Origin: Micromonospora sp. HM5-17
GTDB taxonomy: Bacteria > Actinomycetota > Actinomycetes > Mycobacteriales > Micromonosporaceae
Reading direction: 5' to 3'
NCBI RefSeq assembly: GCF_003762835.1
Contig: NZ_RJWA01000007.1
Span: 301,296 to 365,295 of the forward strand
Length of the DNA stretch: 64,000 nucleotides
Shown here piece after piece: positions 42,240 through 51,411 of this stretch. The notes beneath the pieces were generated by a model. The model searched no databases. It was given only the letters and a program-made list of their open reading frames with translations, and was not told where the DNA came from. Each line of letters opens with the position of its first letter. The first letter of the stretch is position 1. The position numbers and the translations under genes are program-made.

Positions 42240-45200
42240 TTACAGGGCGCGTACCCGGATGTTGCGGAACTCGATCACGTCGTTGTCGCTGTGGTTCTGC
42301 AGGCCGACGTAACCGCTGAGGAACTGGCGGAGGTCGGTGGGCGGGTCGCCCTGGCGGGACGACTGCTTGCCCGGCGTGTTGTCGAACTCGCCGATCACCA
42401 CTCCATTACGGATGATCGTGTAGTGCTGGCCGACCACCCGGATCTCGTAGTCGTTCCACACGCCCTTCGGGGTCACCCCGGCCTCGTCCAGTCCGTTGGG
42501 TGAGAAGTTGTAGACCGAGCCGGTCTTCTGCGGCTCACCCGTCTCCCCGTCGTAGATCTGGATCTCGTGACCGCAGTAGATCGCCACCCACGCCTGCGAA
42601 CTGCGGGCCGACCCCACCGTGCCGCAGCTTCCGGCCGGCCGTTGCTCCAGCGGGGTTCTCGGGTCGGGGAAGCGGACGAAGACCCCGCTGTTGGCGCGGA
42701 AGCCCTCCGGCGAGATGTCCCGGAACTGGAGTCGGATCGAGAAGTCGGCCAGTTCCCGCTCGGCGTACCAGAGCATGCCGAGGCCGCCGGAGCTGCGTAG
42801 CGACCCGTCGGGTCGGACGGAGAAGGAACCGCTCGGCGCCTGTCGCCAGCCCGCGAGGGAGTACGCCGTGCCGTCGAAGATGGTCTCGTAGCCGTGCGTG
42901 GTGCCGATCGGGGAGTTCGCCCCGAGCCGCCGCAGCTTGTTCGCCTCGCGGGTGTCGATGACGTGCGCCGCCGTCAGCTCGGCGAGCACGTCCTCCAGGT
43001 GGCTCACCCACGACCCGCGGTTGGGCCAGCTGCGCTCGTCGTCGATGAGGTCGTTGACCGTGCAGCCGCCGCCGGCCGGGTGGTTGGCGACCCCGGTGTC
43101 GGTGTGCAGCAGCCAGACGGTCGGCCGGGCGTCGGCCGCGGTGCAGCCGGCGTTGACGGTGACCGTGCTGGTGGCGACCTCACCGTCGGCGTACGTCACC
43201 GTCAGCTTCGCCTGGAAGGTGCCGTACCGCTTGTAGGTGTGGGTGGGGTGGGGCTGGTTCGACTTCTTGCTGCCGTCGCCGAAGTCCCACTCCCAGGCTA
43301 CGCCCCCGACCCTCGCGCTCGAGAAGGTGATGGTCCGGGGCTGGCTGGGGGTGCGGGCCTGGGCGGTGGCCAGGGTCGGGCTCGGCGTGGCCGGGCCACC
43401 CTGGTAGACGATCCGGATCAGCTTCTGGTTCGGGTGCAGGCTAAAGAAGCCGCCGCCGTAGTCGAGCAGGTAGAGCGCGCCGTCGGGACCGAACTTCGCG
43501 TCCATCCACGACTGCAGCTGGGTGCCGCCGTTGCCCGGCTGGATGATCGAACGCAGGTCCTCGGCGAAGGCCGGCGCGCCCGCCGTCGGGACCTTCTCCG
43601 GGTCGACGGTGACCGCGATCCGGTTGTTGGCGTTGGACTGGTCCCCGATGAACCACTTGTTGTCCCAGTACGCCGGCCAGGCCACGCCGCTGTCGGTGTC
43701 GACCTCGGACCGGTGGTACGTCGGGCCGTTCATCACCGCCTGGCTGCCGCCGGTCAGGTACGGCCGGGTGAAGGTCTCCTCGCCGAGCACGTAGCTGGGC
43801 AGGCCACTGCCGTCGGTGCGCGTCGGATAGACCGGGCCGCCGCCCTGCGGCGAGTACCAGATCATGTTGTCGCGCGCCGGCGGGATGTTGACCAGGCCGG
43901 TGTTGCGCGGCGACTCGTTGCGCAGGTTGTCGCAGTCGTACCAGCCGGTCAGGACGCTGGCGTCGGTGTTGCTGCGGTCCCGGTACGGCTGCCGGTTCCC
44001 CATGCAGTACGGCCAGCCCTGGTTACCGGCGGAGGTGATGATGGTGGCGGTGTCGTACTTCGCCGGTCCCAGCTCGGGGCTCGGCGCGCCGGCGTCGGGG
44101 CCGACCCAGGCGGCGGTGAGCCAGTCGTTGACCGGGTCCCAGGCGATGCGGGCGGGGTTGCGGACCCCCATCACGTAGATCTCCGGCCGGGTCTTGCCAC
44201 CGCCCTCCTCCTCACCGGTGAAGAGGTTGCCCTCGGGGATGGTGTAGGTGCCGTCCGGCTCGGGGTGGATTCGGAGGATCTTGCCGTTGAGGTCGTTGGT
44301 GTTGCCGGCGGTCCGGCGGGCGTCCTGGAACGAGATGCCCGCGTACTCCTGGGTCCAGTTGTTGCCGGAGTAGCCGTTCGAGCCGCCGGAGGAGTTGCTG
44401 TCGCCGGTGGCGACGTAGAGGTTCCCGTTCTCGTCGAAGGTCATGCCGCCGCCGGCGTGGCAGCAGGAGTGGATCTGGGTGTCCCAGTGCAGCAGGTCCT
44501 TACGGGTGCCCTGGTCGATCGTCTGGTTGGCGAAGTCGTACGTGAAGCGTGAGATGGTCCGCTGCCCGATCCGCCTCTCCCGGTCGATCGACTCGTGGGG
44601 CATCCAGTAGACGTAGATCCACCCGTTCTCGGCGAACTTCGGGTCGAGGGTGATGCCGACCAGGCCCTCCTCGTTCTTCACCAGCTCGCCGCCGCTGCCC
44701 CGGTTCCCCATCACCTTGAGCGTGGTCAGGAGCTTGACCTGGCGGGTCCGCGGATCCCACTGGTGGATGGTGCCGCAGCCGAGGCCGACGTTCGGGTCGT
44801 CCCAGTCCGGGACCGGCCCGGTCGCGCAGGCGGCCTTGCCGATGTAGAAGACCTTTCCATCCGGCGCGATGGTCAGGCCGTGCGGCTCGCCGATCTGGTC
44901 GAGCTGCCCGGGGGTGTTGGTGGTGGTGAGTCGCTCGGTCCGGTAGTTGGCGGCGATGGTCGCCTGGCAGTCACCCCGGACGACGCCGGTGGCCCACTGG
45001 ATCGCGCCGAGCAGGTGCGACTGGAACGCGGTGTCGCTGGTGTACGACGCCTCGGTGCGCCCCATGCCGATGTAGAACGACCGGCCGCCGTCGTAGTCCC
45101 GGCACCACGAGATCGGGTGGAACGGGCCGTTGCGGCTCAGCCCCGGGTTGTACGTGGACTCGTCGACCTGGGCGACGGTGTGCACCCGCCCCACCGGGCT

Positions 45201-46307
45201 CGGATCCCAGTTGATCCACTGGTCGGCGCGGGTCCAGGTCAGCGGCTGGCCCCTGTTGGCCGGGTGCTGCCGGTCGGTGAGGCCGACCACCGCCTCCTGC
45301 ACCTGGCTCTCCGGCGCCGGCCCGGCGTTCGGTCCGATCAGCCAGAGCTCCGCCAGCTGGGTCAGCGGCTCGCCGCTGTTGGCGGTGATGGTGAGCCGGT
45401 AGTACTGGTACGCCTCGGTGTTGTCGACCGCATACTGCTTGGTCTGGAACCGCTGCGGGAAGGTCTCCCCGGTGCGGCGGTCCAGGTCGGTCCAGTTCTC
45501 CCCGTCGTTCGAACCCTGCAGGGTCCAGTCCTTCGGGTCCCGGCCCGGAAAGTCGTTCGCCGAGGTCAGGGCGTAGCGGGAGAGCGCCACCGGGGCGCCC
45601 AGCTTCGCCACGACCCAGCCGTTCGGGCTCCGGGTCAGCCACTTGGTGCCGGTCCGCCCGTCGATGAGCTGCGCCTCGGTCTCGTTCGGCGGGTTGTTTC
45701 CGCTGGCCCGAACCTCAACGATCTTCTCGGCGTTGGGCAGGGTCGGCGCGGGGCGGGTGCCGATCAGCCCGGTGAACCACTCCGAACCCGGCTGCGCGTA
45801 CGCGGCGTCGTGCACCCCGACGAAGCCGCCGCCTCCCTTGATGTACGCCTGGAACGCCGCCTCCTGTGCGTCGTTGAGGGTCACGCCGTTGGCGGAGAGG
45901 AAGACGACGGCCCGGTACCGGGCGAGATTCTCGGGGGTGAAGACGGCCGGGTCGGCGGAGTCGTGGACGTAGAAGCCGTGCTCCCGGCCCAGCTTCCGGA
46001 TGGCCTTGACGGCGCGGGTGACCGGGTCGGCCTGCTGCGCCACCGGGCCGTGGAACACCAGAACGTTCACCACCCGGGCGCCCCAGGTGGGCGTTCGCTC
46101 GGCGTCCGCCGTCACCGCGGCGGCCGCGGTCGCGGGCGCGGCCAGCACGCCGCACAGCAGCGTGCCGCTCAGGGCGGCGGCCACGGCGCGTCTCGGCCTG
46201 CCGGTGCGGTGGCGGGCCGGCGGCGCGGCCGCCGGGGCGGCCGGGGTGGGTCCCGTTCGACGTCGTCTGACCAGTCGGGACATCCATTGCTGGGGTCCGT
46301 CGGTCAT
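42240..46307 (-). CDS. Secreted multidomain protein: ThuA (split by discoidin), PQQ-type sugar dehydrogenase, PKD, DUF1080
   Basis: 1355 residues with a long n-region and signal peptide ending near ATAAAAVTADAERT. A ThuA domain begins 'VVNVLVFHGPVAQQADPVTR' to 'GGFVGVHDAAYAQPGSEWFT'. It is then interrupted by a discoidin-like domain ('IDGRTGTKWLTRSPNGWVVA', 'QYYRLTITANSGEPLTQLAE') and resumes 'AVVGLTDRQHPANRGQPLTW' to 'DYDGGRSFYIGMGRTEASYT'. A glucose/sorbosone-dehydrogenase-like propeller follows ('EPHGLTIAPDGKVFYIG', 'IHSCCHAGGGMTFDENGNLY'). Next are a PKD domain ('WEWDFGDGSKKSNQPHPTHT'), a ~90-residue unnamed segment, and DUF1080 (3-keto-disaccharide hydrolase type). It is the last gene of a three-gene operon-like group. 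Confidence 0.85.
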   Translation of the reverse strand: MTDGPQQWMSRLVRRRRTGPTPAAPAAAPPARHRTGRPRRAVAAALSGTLLCGVLAAPATAAAAVTADAERTPTWGARVVNVLVFHGPVAQQADPVTRAVKAIRKLGREHGFYVHDSADPAVFTPENLARYRAVVFLSANGVTLNDAQEAAFQAYIKGGGGFVGVHDAAYAQPGSEWFTGLIGTRPAPTLPNAEKIVEVRASGNNPPNETEAQLIDGRTGTKWLTRSPNGWVVAKLGAPVALSRYALTSANDFPGRDPKDWTLQGSNDGENWTDLDRRTGETFPQRFQTKQYAVDNTEAYQYYRLTITANSGEPLTQLAELWLIGPNAGPAPESQVQEAVVGLTDRQHPANRGQPLTWTRADQWINWDPSPVGRVHTVAQVDESTYNPGLSRNGPFHPISWCRDYDGGRSFYIGMGRTEASYTSDTAFQSHLLGAIQWATGVVRGDCQATIAANYRTERLTTTNTPGQLDQIGEPHGLTIAPDGKVFYIGKAACATGPVPDWDDPNVGLGCGTIHQWDPRTRQVKLLTTLKVMGNRGSGGELVKNEEGLVGITLDPKFAENGWIYVYWMPHESIDRERRIGQRTISRFTYDFANQTIDQGTRKDLLHWDTQIHSCCHAGGGMTFDENGNLYVATGDSNSSGGSNGYSGNNWTQEYAGISFQDARRTAGNTNDLNGKILRIHPEPDGTYTIPEGNLFTGEEEGGGKTRPEIYVMGVRNPARIAWDPVNDWLTAAWVGPDAGAPSPELGPAKYDTATIITSAGNQGWPYCMGNRQPYRDRSNTDASVLTGWYDCDNLRNESPRNTGLVNIPPARDNMIWYSPQGGGPVYPTRTDGSGLPSYVLGEETFTRPYLTGGSQAVMNGPTYHRSEVDTDSGVAWPAYWDNKWFIGDQSNANNRIAVTVDPEKVPTAGAPAFAEDLRSIIQPGNGGTQLQSWMDAKFGPDGALYLLDYGGGFFSLHPNQKLIRIVYQGGPATPSPTLATAQARTPSQPRTITFSSARVGGVAWEWDFGDGSKKSNQPHPTHTYKRYGTFQAKLTVTYADGEVATSTVTVNAGCTAADARPTVWLLHTDTGVANHPAGGGCTVNDLIDDERSWPNRGSWVSHLEDVLAELTAAHVIDTREANKLRRLGANSPIGTTHGYETIFDGTAYSLAGWRQAPSGSFSVRPDGSLRSSGGLGMLWYAERELADFSIRLQFRDISPEGFRANSGVFVRFPDPRTPLEQRPAGSCGTVGSARSSQAWVAIYCGHEIQIYDGETGEPQKTGSVYNFSPNGLDEAGVTPKGVWNDYEIRVVGQHYTIIRNGVVIGEFDNTPGKQSSRQGDPPTDLRQFLSGYVGLQNHSDNDVIEFRNIRVRAL

Positions 46308-46367
46308 GTCTCCTCCTTCACGAGGTGTGCGGACGGTGGGGAGTGGGTCGTGCGACGGACGGCCGGG

Positions 46368-47492
46368 TCAGCGGTGGTGGGCGGGCGGTGCGTCGCCGCC
46401 GTACTGCGGCATGGTTCCGTTCTCGTCGAGGACGTGTACGACGGTGGACATGCCGGCATCGGAGTGGAACTGCATGTGGCAGTGGAGCATCCAGTGCCCC
46501 GGCCCGACCGAGTCGCCGGCGGTCACCTGGAAGCCGAACGAGTCGCCGGGGCCGAGGGTCCGGTTGTCGATGATCGGGATTGAGTCGACGAGGGCGCGGT
46601 TACTCCCGCTGACCAGCCCGGTGCGGGTGTCCGCCCAGGAGTGTCCGTGCAGGTGGAAGGTGTGCATCTCGTTGCCGATGCCGATCACGATGAACTCCAC
46701 CTTTTCGCCGACCCTGGCGACCATGCAGGTCGGGCCGGGCTGCGGGTTCGCGTGGTCACAGGTGTCGGTGTCGGGGCTGCGGCGCAGGTTGATGGTCTGT
46801 CGGTCGCCGAAGGCGGTCACGTAGGTGCGGTCCGGCCGGGGGTCGCCCTGCCGGCGTACCACGAGGCCGCCGAAGAGTCCGCTGGCGATGCCCTGGGTGC
46901 CGTGCGGCCCGCCCACGACGTGGTCGTGGTACCACCAGTAGCCGGCGGTGCCCTGCGCCCCGGTCCGGGTGTTTCGGGGCTGCGCGAACCAGGTGTAGGT
47001 GCGCGACCGACCGGAGGGGACGTAGGAGTTGCTGTGCACCGTGCCGTCCGACTCCTGGGTGTACTTGACGCCGTGCACGTGGAGCGAGACGCCGAGCGGG
47101 TGGCCCGGCTCGGTCCGCAGCGCGGCCAGCGTCGCCTCCGGCACCTGGTTGTGCAGGGTGATCGCCAGGCACTCACCCTCGATCATTTCCATCGTCGGGC
47201 CGGGGTACGAGGCGGTCTGCGGGGTGAGGCCGTACCCGAGCCGGATCTGGTTGGTCGCCGGGTCGCGCGGCAGCTCCACGGCGTACAGGTCCAGGTGCCG
47301 ATCGGGTGCGACACAGCCCTCGGGGCGGTCGGCGAAGAGCCCGGCGTTGTTGGCGAGCGCCAGCCCGCCGGCGCCGGCCACGGTCAGCAGCAGGACCATC
47401 GCGACCATCAGCGCCCGGCCGGCGCTGGAGCGTAGGAACCGGGTGGCCCGGTTCGCCTCGACGGCCGACGCGGTCCCGGTGAGCGGGGTCAT
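46368..47492 (-). CDS. Two-domain multicopper oxidase (small laccase type)
   Basis: A 374-residue protein with a transmembrane signal anchor ('ALMVAMVLLLTVAGAGGLAL'). All copper motifs are visible: SLHVHG, YWWYHDH, HTFHLHGH and WMLHCHMQFH, giving the type 1 and trinuclear sites. Its length fits the two-domain trimeric laccases common in actinobacteria. Start ATG at 47492; the longer frame upstream is non-coding. It sits between two DUF1080 proteins, one with a cupredoxin and one with a PQQ-dehydrogenase-like domain. It may serve as terminal oxidase for extracellular sugar or aromatic oxidation (inference). Confidence 0.9.
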   Translation of the reverse strand: MTPLTGTASAVEANRATRFLRSSAGRALMVAMVLLLTVAGAGGLALANNAGLFADRPEGCVAPDRHLDLYAVELPRDPATNQIRLGYGLTPQTASYPGPTMEMIEGECLAITLHNQVPEATLAALRTEPGHPLGVSLHVHGVKYTQESDGTVHSNSYVPSGRSRTYTWFAQPRNTRTGAQGTAGYWWYHDHVVGGPHGTQGIASGLFGGLVVRRQGDPRPDRTYVTAFGDRQTINLRRSPDTDTCDHANPQPGPTCMVARVGEKVEFIVIGIGNEMHTFHLHGHSWADTRTGLVSGSNRALVDSIPIIDNRTLGPGDSFGFQVTAGDSVGPGHWMLHCHMQFHSDAGMSTVVHVLDENGTMPQYGGDAPPAHHR

Positions 47493-47697
47493 CGCCCACC
47501 CCGCCACGGCCGCGGCTGTCCCGCCGTCACGCCCGCGGCCGCCGGTGTGGCGGCGTCGCGTCGTCGGATTCGGTTCGTGCCCAAGATCGTCTCCAATCGC
47601 TTGGCCAGGGTGGCTGGCACGGTGGACGGGGTGCGTGCTCGCCTCGCCGGATGGGGGACGGCCGTCCGGCGGGTGTGCGGTACGGCCGTCCCGGTGC

Positions 47698-50600
47698 TCA
47701 CGGGGTGAGGGGCGCGATCCTGACGTTGCGGAAGCTGACGATGTCGCCGGCTCCGTGGTTCTGCAGGCCGATGTAGCCGCTGGCGTGCTGGCGGCCTGCG
47801 CCGCCCGGGTCGTCGGGCCGGGGCGGATCGAAGACCGCATCCGGGGAGTTGACGTACTCGTTGATCAGCTCACCGTTGCGGAAGATCGAGTAGTGCTGCC
47901 CGACGACCCGGATCTCGTACTCGTTCCAGGTGCCCTTCGGGGTGACCCCCGCGCCGTCGAGGTCGACCCGGTCGAAGCCGTAGATCGAGCCACTCTTGTA
48001 CCGGTCCCCGTCGGCCCGGTCGAGGATCTGGATCTCGTGGCCGTACTTGATGGCCACCCACTCCGGTCGGGGCTCCTGCGGATGCTGGTGCACGTGCGGG
48101 AAGCGGACGAAGACGCCGCTGTTGGCCCGCCCGTCACCGGGGGCGTCGTCGCGCCACTCGAGCTTGAGCGAGAAGTCGCCGTACGCCCGGATCGGGAACC
48201 AGAGCATGCCGAGCCCGTCGACCGGGCGGCTGGCGATCGAACCGTCGGCCCTACGGGTGAAGCCGCCCGCCCCGACCTGCTCCCACTGCGCGAACGAGGC
48301 GGCGGACCGGTCGAGTAGGGGCTGGTAGCCGGCCTTCGCGTCCGACCTGCCCACCCCGGACTCCTGGGCGACGCGGACCAGGGTGGCGTGCTCCTGGTGG
48401 TTGATCGCGCCGAGGTGGTGCAGGTGCTCGGCGACCTCCTTCACGTGTTGGACGAAGGCGCTGTGGCTGGGCCAGTCCTGCTCGTCGCGGATGACGTTGT
48501 TGATCGTGCAGCCAGGCTCGACGGTCCGGTTCGTCACCCTGCTGTTGAGCGTGCCGAGCCAGACCGTCGGCCGGGTGTCCATAACCGGGCAGGCCGGCGC
48601 GGGGCCGCTCGGCACGACCGTGAACGTCGTCGAGCCGGTGCCGGAGGTGTTGCCGGCCCGGTCGGTGGCGCGGTAGCTGACCGTGTGCTCGCCGGGCTGG
48701 TTGACGGTGAGTGGCGCCGTGTAGCGGGCGTAGGGCTGCCCGTCGAGGGAGTACTCGATCCGGTCGACCCCGGACTCGGTGTCGGTGGCGGTGAGTATGA
48801 CGGTGGCGCTACCGACGTACGCCCAGCTTCCGTTCTGCTGGCCGGTGACCGCGGCGTTCACCGTCGGCGCGGTGGTGTCCGGGTCGGGCGGTGCCACCAC
48901 CGTGAACGAGGTGCTCTGCGGGGTGGAGGTGTTGCCGGCCTGGTCGGTGGCGCGGTAGCTGACCGTGTGCTCGCCGGGCTGGTTGACGGTGAGTGGCGCC
49001 GTGTAGCGGGCGTAGGGCTGCCCGTCGAGCGAGTACTCCACCCGTTCCACGCCGGAGCCGTCGTCGGTGGCGGTGAGGGTGACGGTGGCGGCGCCAAGGT
49101 ATGCCCCGGTGTCGTCCCGGTCGCCGGTGACGGTGGCGGTCACGGTGGGTGGGGTGGTGTCCGGGTCGGGCGGTGTCACCACGGTGAACGAGACGGACTG
49201 GACCGGCGAGGTGTTGCCGGCCCGGTCGGTGGCCCGGTAGGTGACGGTGTGTTGGCCGGGGGAGTTCACGGTCACCGGTGCGGAGTAGGTGCCGTAGGCG
49301 CCGCCGTCGAGGGCGTATTCGATTCGGTCGACTCCGGATTGGGTGTCGGTGGCGGTGAGGGTGACGGTGGCGGCGCCAAGGTATGCCCCGGTGTCGTCCC
49401 GGTCCCCGGTGAGGCCCGCCGTGACGGTGGGTGGGATGGTGTCCGGGTCGGGCGACTCCGCCACGGTGAACGACACGCTCTGCGGGGTGGAGGTGTTGCC
49501 GGCCCGGTCGGTGGCGCGGTAGCTGACCATGTGCTGGCCCGGCTGGTTCACCGCGACCGGAACGGAGTAGGTGGCGTATGGACCACCGTCGAGCGAGTAC
49601 TCGATCCGTTCCACGCCGGAGCCGTCGTCGGTGGCGGTGAGGGTGACGGTGGCGGCGCCGACGTACGCGCCGGTGTCGTCCCGGTTGCCGGTGACGGTGG
49701 CGGTCACGGTGGGTGGGGTGGTGTCCGGGTCGGGCGGTTCCGCGACGGTGAACGAGACGCTTTGTGGGGTGGAGGTGTTGCCGGCCTGGTCGGTGGCGCG
49801 GTAGGTGACGGTGTGTTGGCCGGGGGAGTTCACGGTCACCGGTGCGGAGTAGGTGCCGTAGGCGCCGCCGTCGAGCGAGTACTCGATCCGTTCCACGCCG
49901 GAGCCGTCGTCGGTGGCGGTGAGGGTGACGGTGGCGGCGCCAAGGTATGCCCCGGTGTCGTCCCGGTTGCCGGTGACGGTGGCGGTCACGGTGGGTGGGG
50001 TGGTGTCCTGGTCGGGCGGTTCCGCGACGGTGAACGAGACGTTTTGTGGGGTGGAGGTGTTGCCGGCCTGGTCGGTGGCGCGGTAGGTGACGGTGTGTTG
50101 GCCGGGGGAGTTCACGGTCACCGGTGCGGAGTAGGTGCCGTAGGGGCCGCCGTCGAGCGAGTACTCCACCCGCGCCACCCCGGAGCCGCTGTCGCTGGCC
50201 GACAGGGTCACCGTGGCCGACCCGACGTACGCGCCGGTGTCGTCGCGTTCCCCGATGACGGTGGCGGTCACGGTCGGCGGGGTGGTGTCCTGGCCGCCGT
50301 CGGTCACCACCAGCAGGCCGGCCATGGCACCGTGTCCGGGGATCGCGCAGAAGTACCGGTAGGTGCCGGGCGTCAGCACCACGTCGACGGTCCACCGGCC
50401 GCCGTTCGCGTCGAACGGGTCGGCCAGGATGTTGACGTCCACGTCGCTGTTGTAGGCCGGGTTCCCGGTCTCGAAGGTCAGGGTGTGCTGCATCCCGGTG
50501 GTGTTGCCGGTCGCCCTGCTGTTCTCGAAGACCAGCGTCGCCGGGCCCGCGACCGCCGTCGTCGGCGCCGAGGCGTACGCCTGGAAGCTGTCACCGGCGG

Positions 50601-50832
50601 TCCAGGTCAGCACCTGTGCCTGCAACTGCCGCTGCGCCGCGGGCTCGCCGGCGGTTTCCGGTTCGTTCCCGGCCGGGCGGGCGTTCGCCGGGAACGCCCC
50701 CGCCACGGAGCTGAGCAGCAGGACGGCGACCGCCGAGAGTATCGTCAGCGGCCGCCTGAGTCGGGAGGAGGTCCGCCGGGGCGGCCGTCGCAGGCAACCC
50801 GGCGAACCACGTCTCACGGGGGAAGTTGGCAT
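47698..50832 (-). CDS. Secreted cupredoxin + six Ig-like repeats + DUF1080 protein
   Basis: 1044 residues. Signal peptide includes 'LTILSAVAVLLLSSVAGAFP'. An N-terminal blue-copper domain has ligands in MQHTLTF and YFCAIPGHGAMAG (His, Cys, His, Met). Six ~94-residue Ig-like repeats of the OmpL47/Big type follow ('ATVTLTATDDGSGVERIEYS', 'YRATDQAGNTSTPQSVSFTV'). A ~90-residue unnamed segment ('TRPTVWLGTLNSRVTNRTVE') and DUF1080 ('GHEIQILDRADGDRYKSGSI', 'HASGYIGLQNHGAGDIVSFR') end it. Start ATG at 50832 follows GGAG. It appears to head the operon with the laccase and ThuA protein, although a 205-bp gap precedes the laccase gene. Confidence 0.87.
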   Translation of the reverse strand: MPTSPVRRGSPGCLRRPPRRTSSRLRRPLTILSAVAVLLLSSVAGAFPANARPAGNEPETAGEPAAQRQLQAQVLTWTAGDSFQAYASAPTTAVAGPATLVFENSRATGNTTGMQHTLTFETGNPAYNSDVDVNILADPFDANGGRWTVDVVLTPGTYRYFCAIPGHGAMAGLLVVTDGGQDTTPPTVTATVIGERDDTGAYVGSATVTLSASDSGSGVARVEYSLDGGPYGTYSAPVTVNSPGQHTVTYRATDQAGNTSTPQNVSFTVAEPPDQDTTPPTVTATVTGNRDDTGAYLGAATVTLTATDDGSGVERIEYSLDGGAYGTYSAPVTVNSPGQHTVTYRATDQAGNTSTPQSVSFTVAEPPDPDTTPPTVTATVTGNRDDTGAYVGAATVTLTATDDGSGVERIEYSLDGGPYATYSVPVAVNQPGQHMVSYRATDRAGNTSTPQSVSFTVAESPDPDTIPPTVTAGLTGDRDDTGAYLGAATVTLTATDTQSGVDRIEYALDGGAYGTYSAPVTVNSPGQHTVTYRATDRAGNTSPVQSVSFTVVTPPDPDTTPPTVTATVTGDRDDTGAYLGAATVTLTATDDGSGVERVEYSLDGQPYARYTAPLTVNQPGEHTVSYRATDQAGNTSTPQSTSFTVVAPPDPDTTAPTVNAAVTGQQNGSWAYVGSATVILTATDTESGVDRIEYSLDGQPYARYTAPLTVNQPGEHTVSYRATDRAGNTSGTGSTTFTVVPSGPAPACPVMDTRPTVWLGTLNSRVTNRTVEPGCTINNVIRDEQDWPSHSAFVQHVKEVAEHLHHLGAINHQEHATLVRVAQESGVGRSDAKAGYQPLLDRSAASFAQWEQVGAGGFTRRADGSIASRPVDGLGMLWFPIRAYGDFSLKLEWRDDAPGDGRANSGVFVRFPHVHQHPQEPRPEWVAIKYGHEIQILDRADGDRYKSGSIYGFDRVDLDGAGVTPKGTWNEYEIRVVGQHYSIFRNGELINEYVNSPDAVFDPPRPDDPGGAGRQHASGYIGLQNHGAGDIVSFRNVRIAPLTP
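48600..50290 (-). repeat. Six tandem ~282-bp repeats encoding Ig-like domains
   Basis: Six consecutive units of about 94 codons encode the Ig-like domains. Neighbouring units share long near-identical DNA blocks (for example around 49240-49300, 49800-49860 and 50090-50150), which implies recent duplication or gene conversion. Copy number is likely variable between strains. Confidence 0.85.
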
Positions 50833-51259
50833 CTCCGGCCACCTTTCACGCGTCGTGTGGACCCTCTGACGGCTCCGTGCCGACCGCCCCGGCCGGTCCA
50901 CCGCCGCGGGTGTCCGGGCACGGTGAGCCGGCCCGACCGGGCGGGTGGGCAAGCAGGTGGGCCGAGGCCGGTGCGGCGCGAGTGGGGGTGCGAGGTCAGA
51001 CTCGCGATCGCGCCGTGGCTGACCGCGGTCCACCAGGGACGGCTGACATGGGTGTGGACGTGGCGCGCGCCGTCGCGCCGGATCGGATAGGGGCGGCGCC
51101 GACCTGGGGGTGCCATTCCCACGGCCAGACCAGGTCCGCGGGTCGGCTTGCGCCGTCCGGGACCGCAAACGGTGAGCTAACCGCGCCGCCGGTTACCTCA
51201 CCGAATCACCGTACGCGTCAGACCATAACGGACTTGATATTCAGGTGTCCAGATCTTTT

Positions 51260-51283
51260 GATGAAGTAATCAGTACTTTCATC
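51260..51283. promoter_or_regulatory. Imperfect inverted repeat GATGAAGTA / TACTTTCATC in an AT-rich divergent promoter region
   Basis: The 579-bp gene-free stretch 50833-51411 separates the cupredoxin-DUF1080 gene (leftward) from the nucleotidyltransferase gene (rightward). It is GC-rich except at ~51180-51300, where this repeat lies (arms 51260-51268 and 51274-51283, one bulged T). Probable promoter/operator; the regulator is unknown. Confidence 0.45.
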
Positions 51284-51411
51284 TGCATCGACAAAAGGCG
51301 TGGCGTACCACGACGTTCCGCCGTCCGGCGGGTCGTGGGCCCGAGGTCGCACCGGGATGCGTCCCGGCCGCCGGTACGGCGATGGCGGGCTCGGTCGGCA
51401 CCTGGCAGGGT

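Noticed and set aside
48388..51090. 900-codon plus-strand frame with apparent repeats opposite the Ig-like protein
   Set aside because: The repeats are the complement of the genuine Ig-like repeats; no start signal or recognisable protein.
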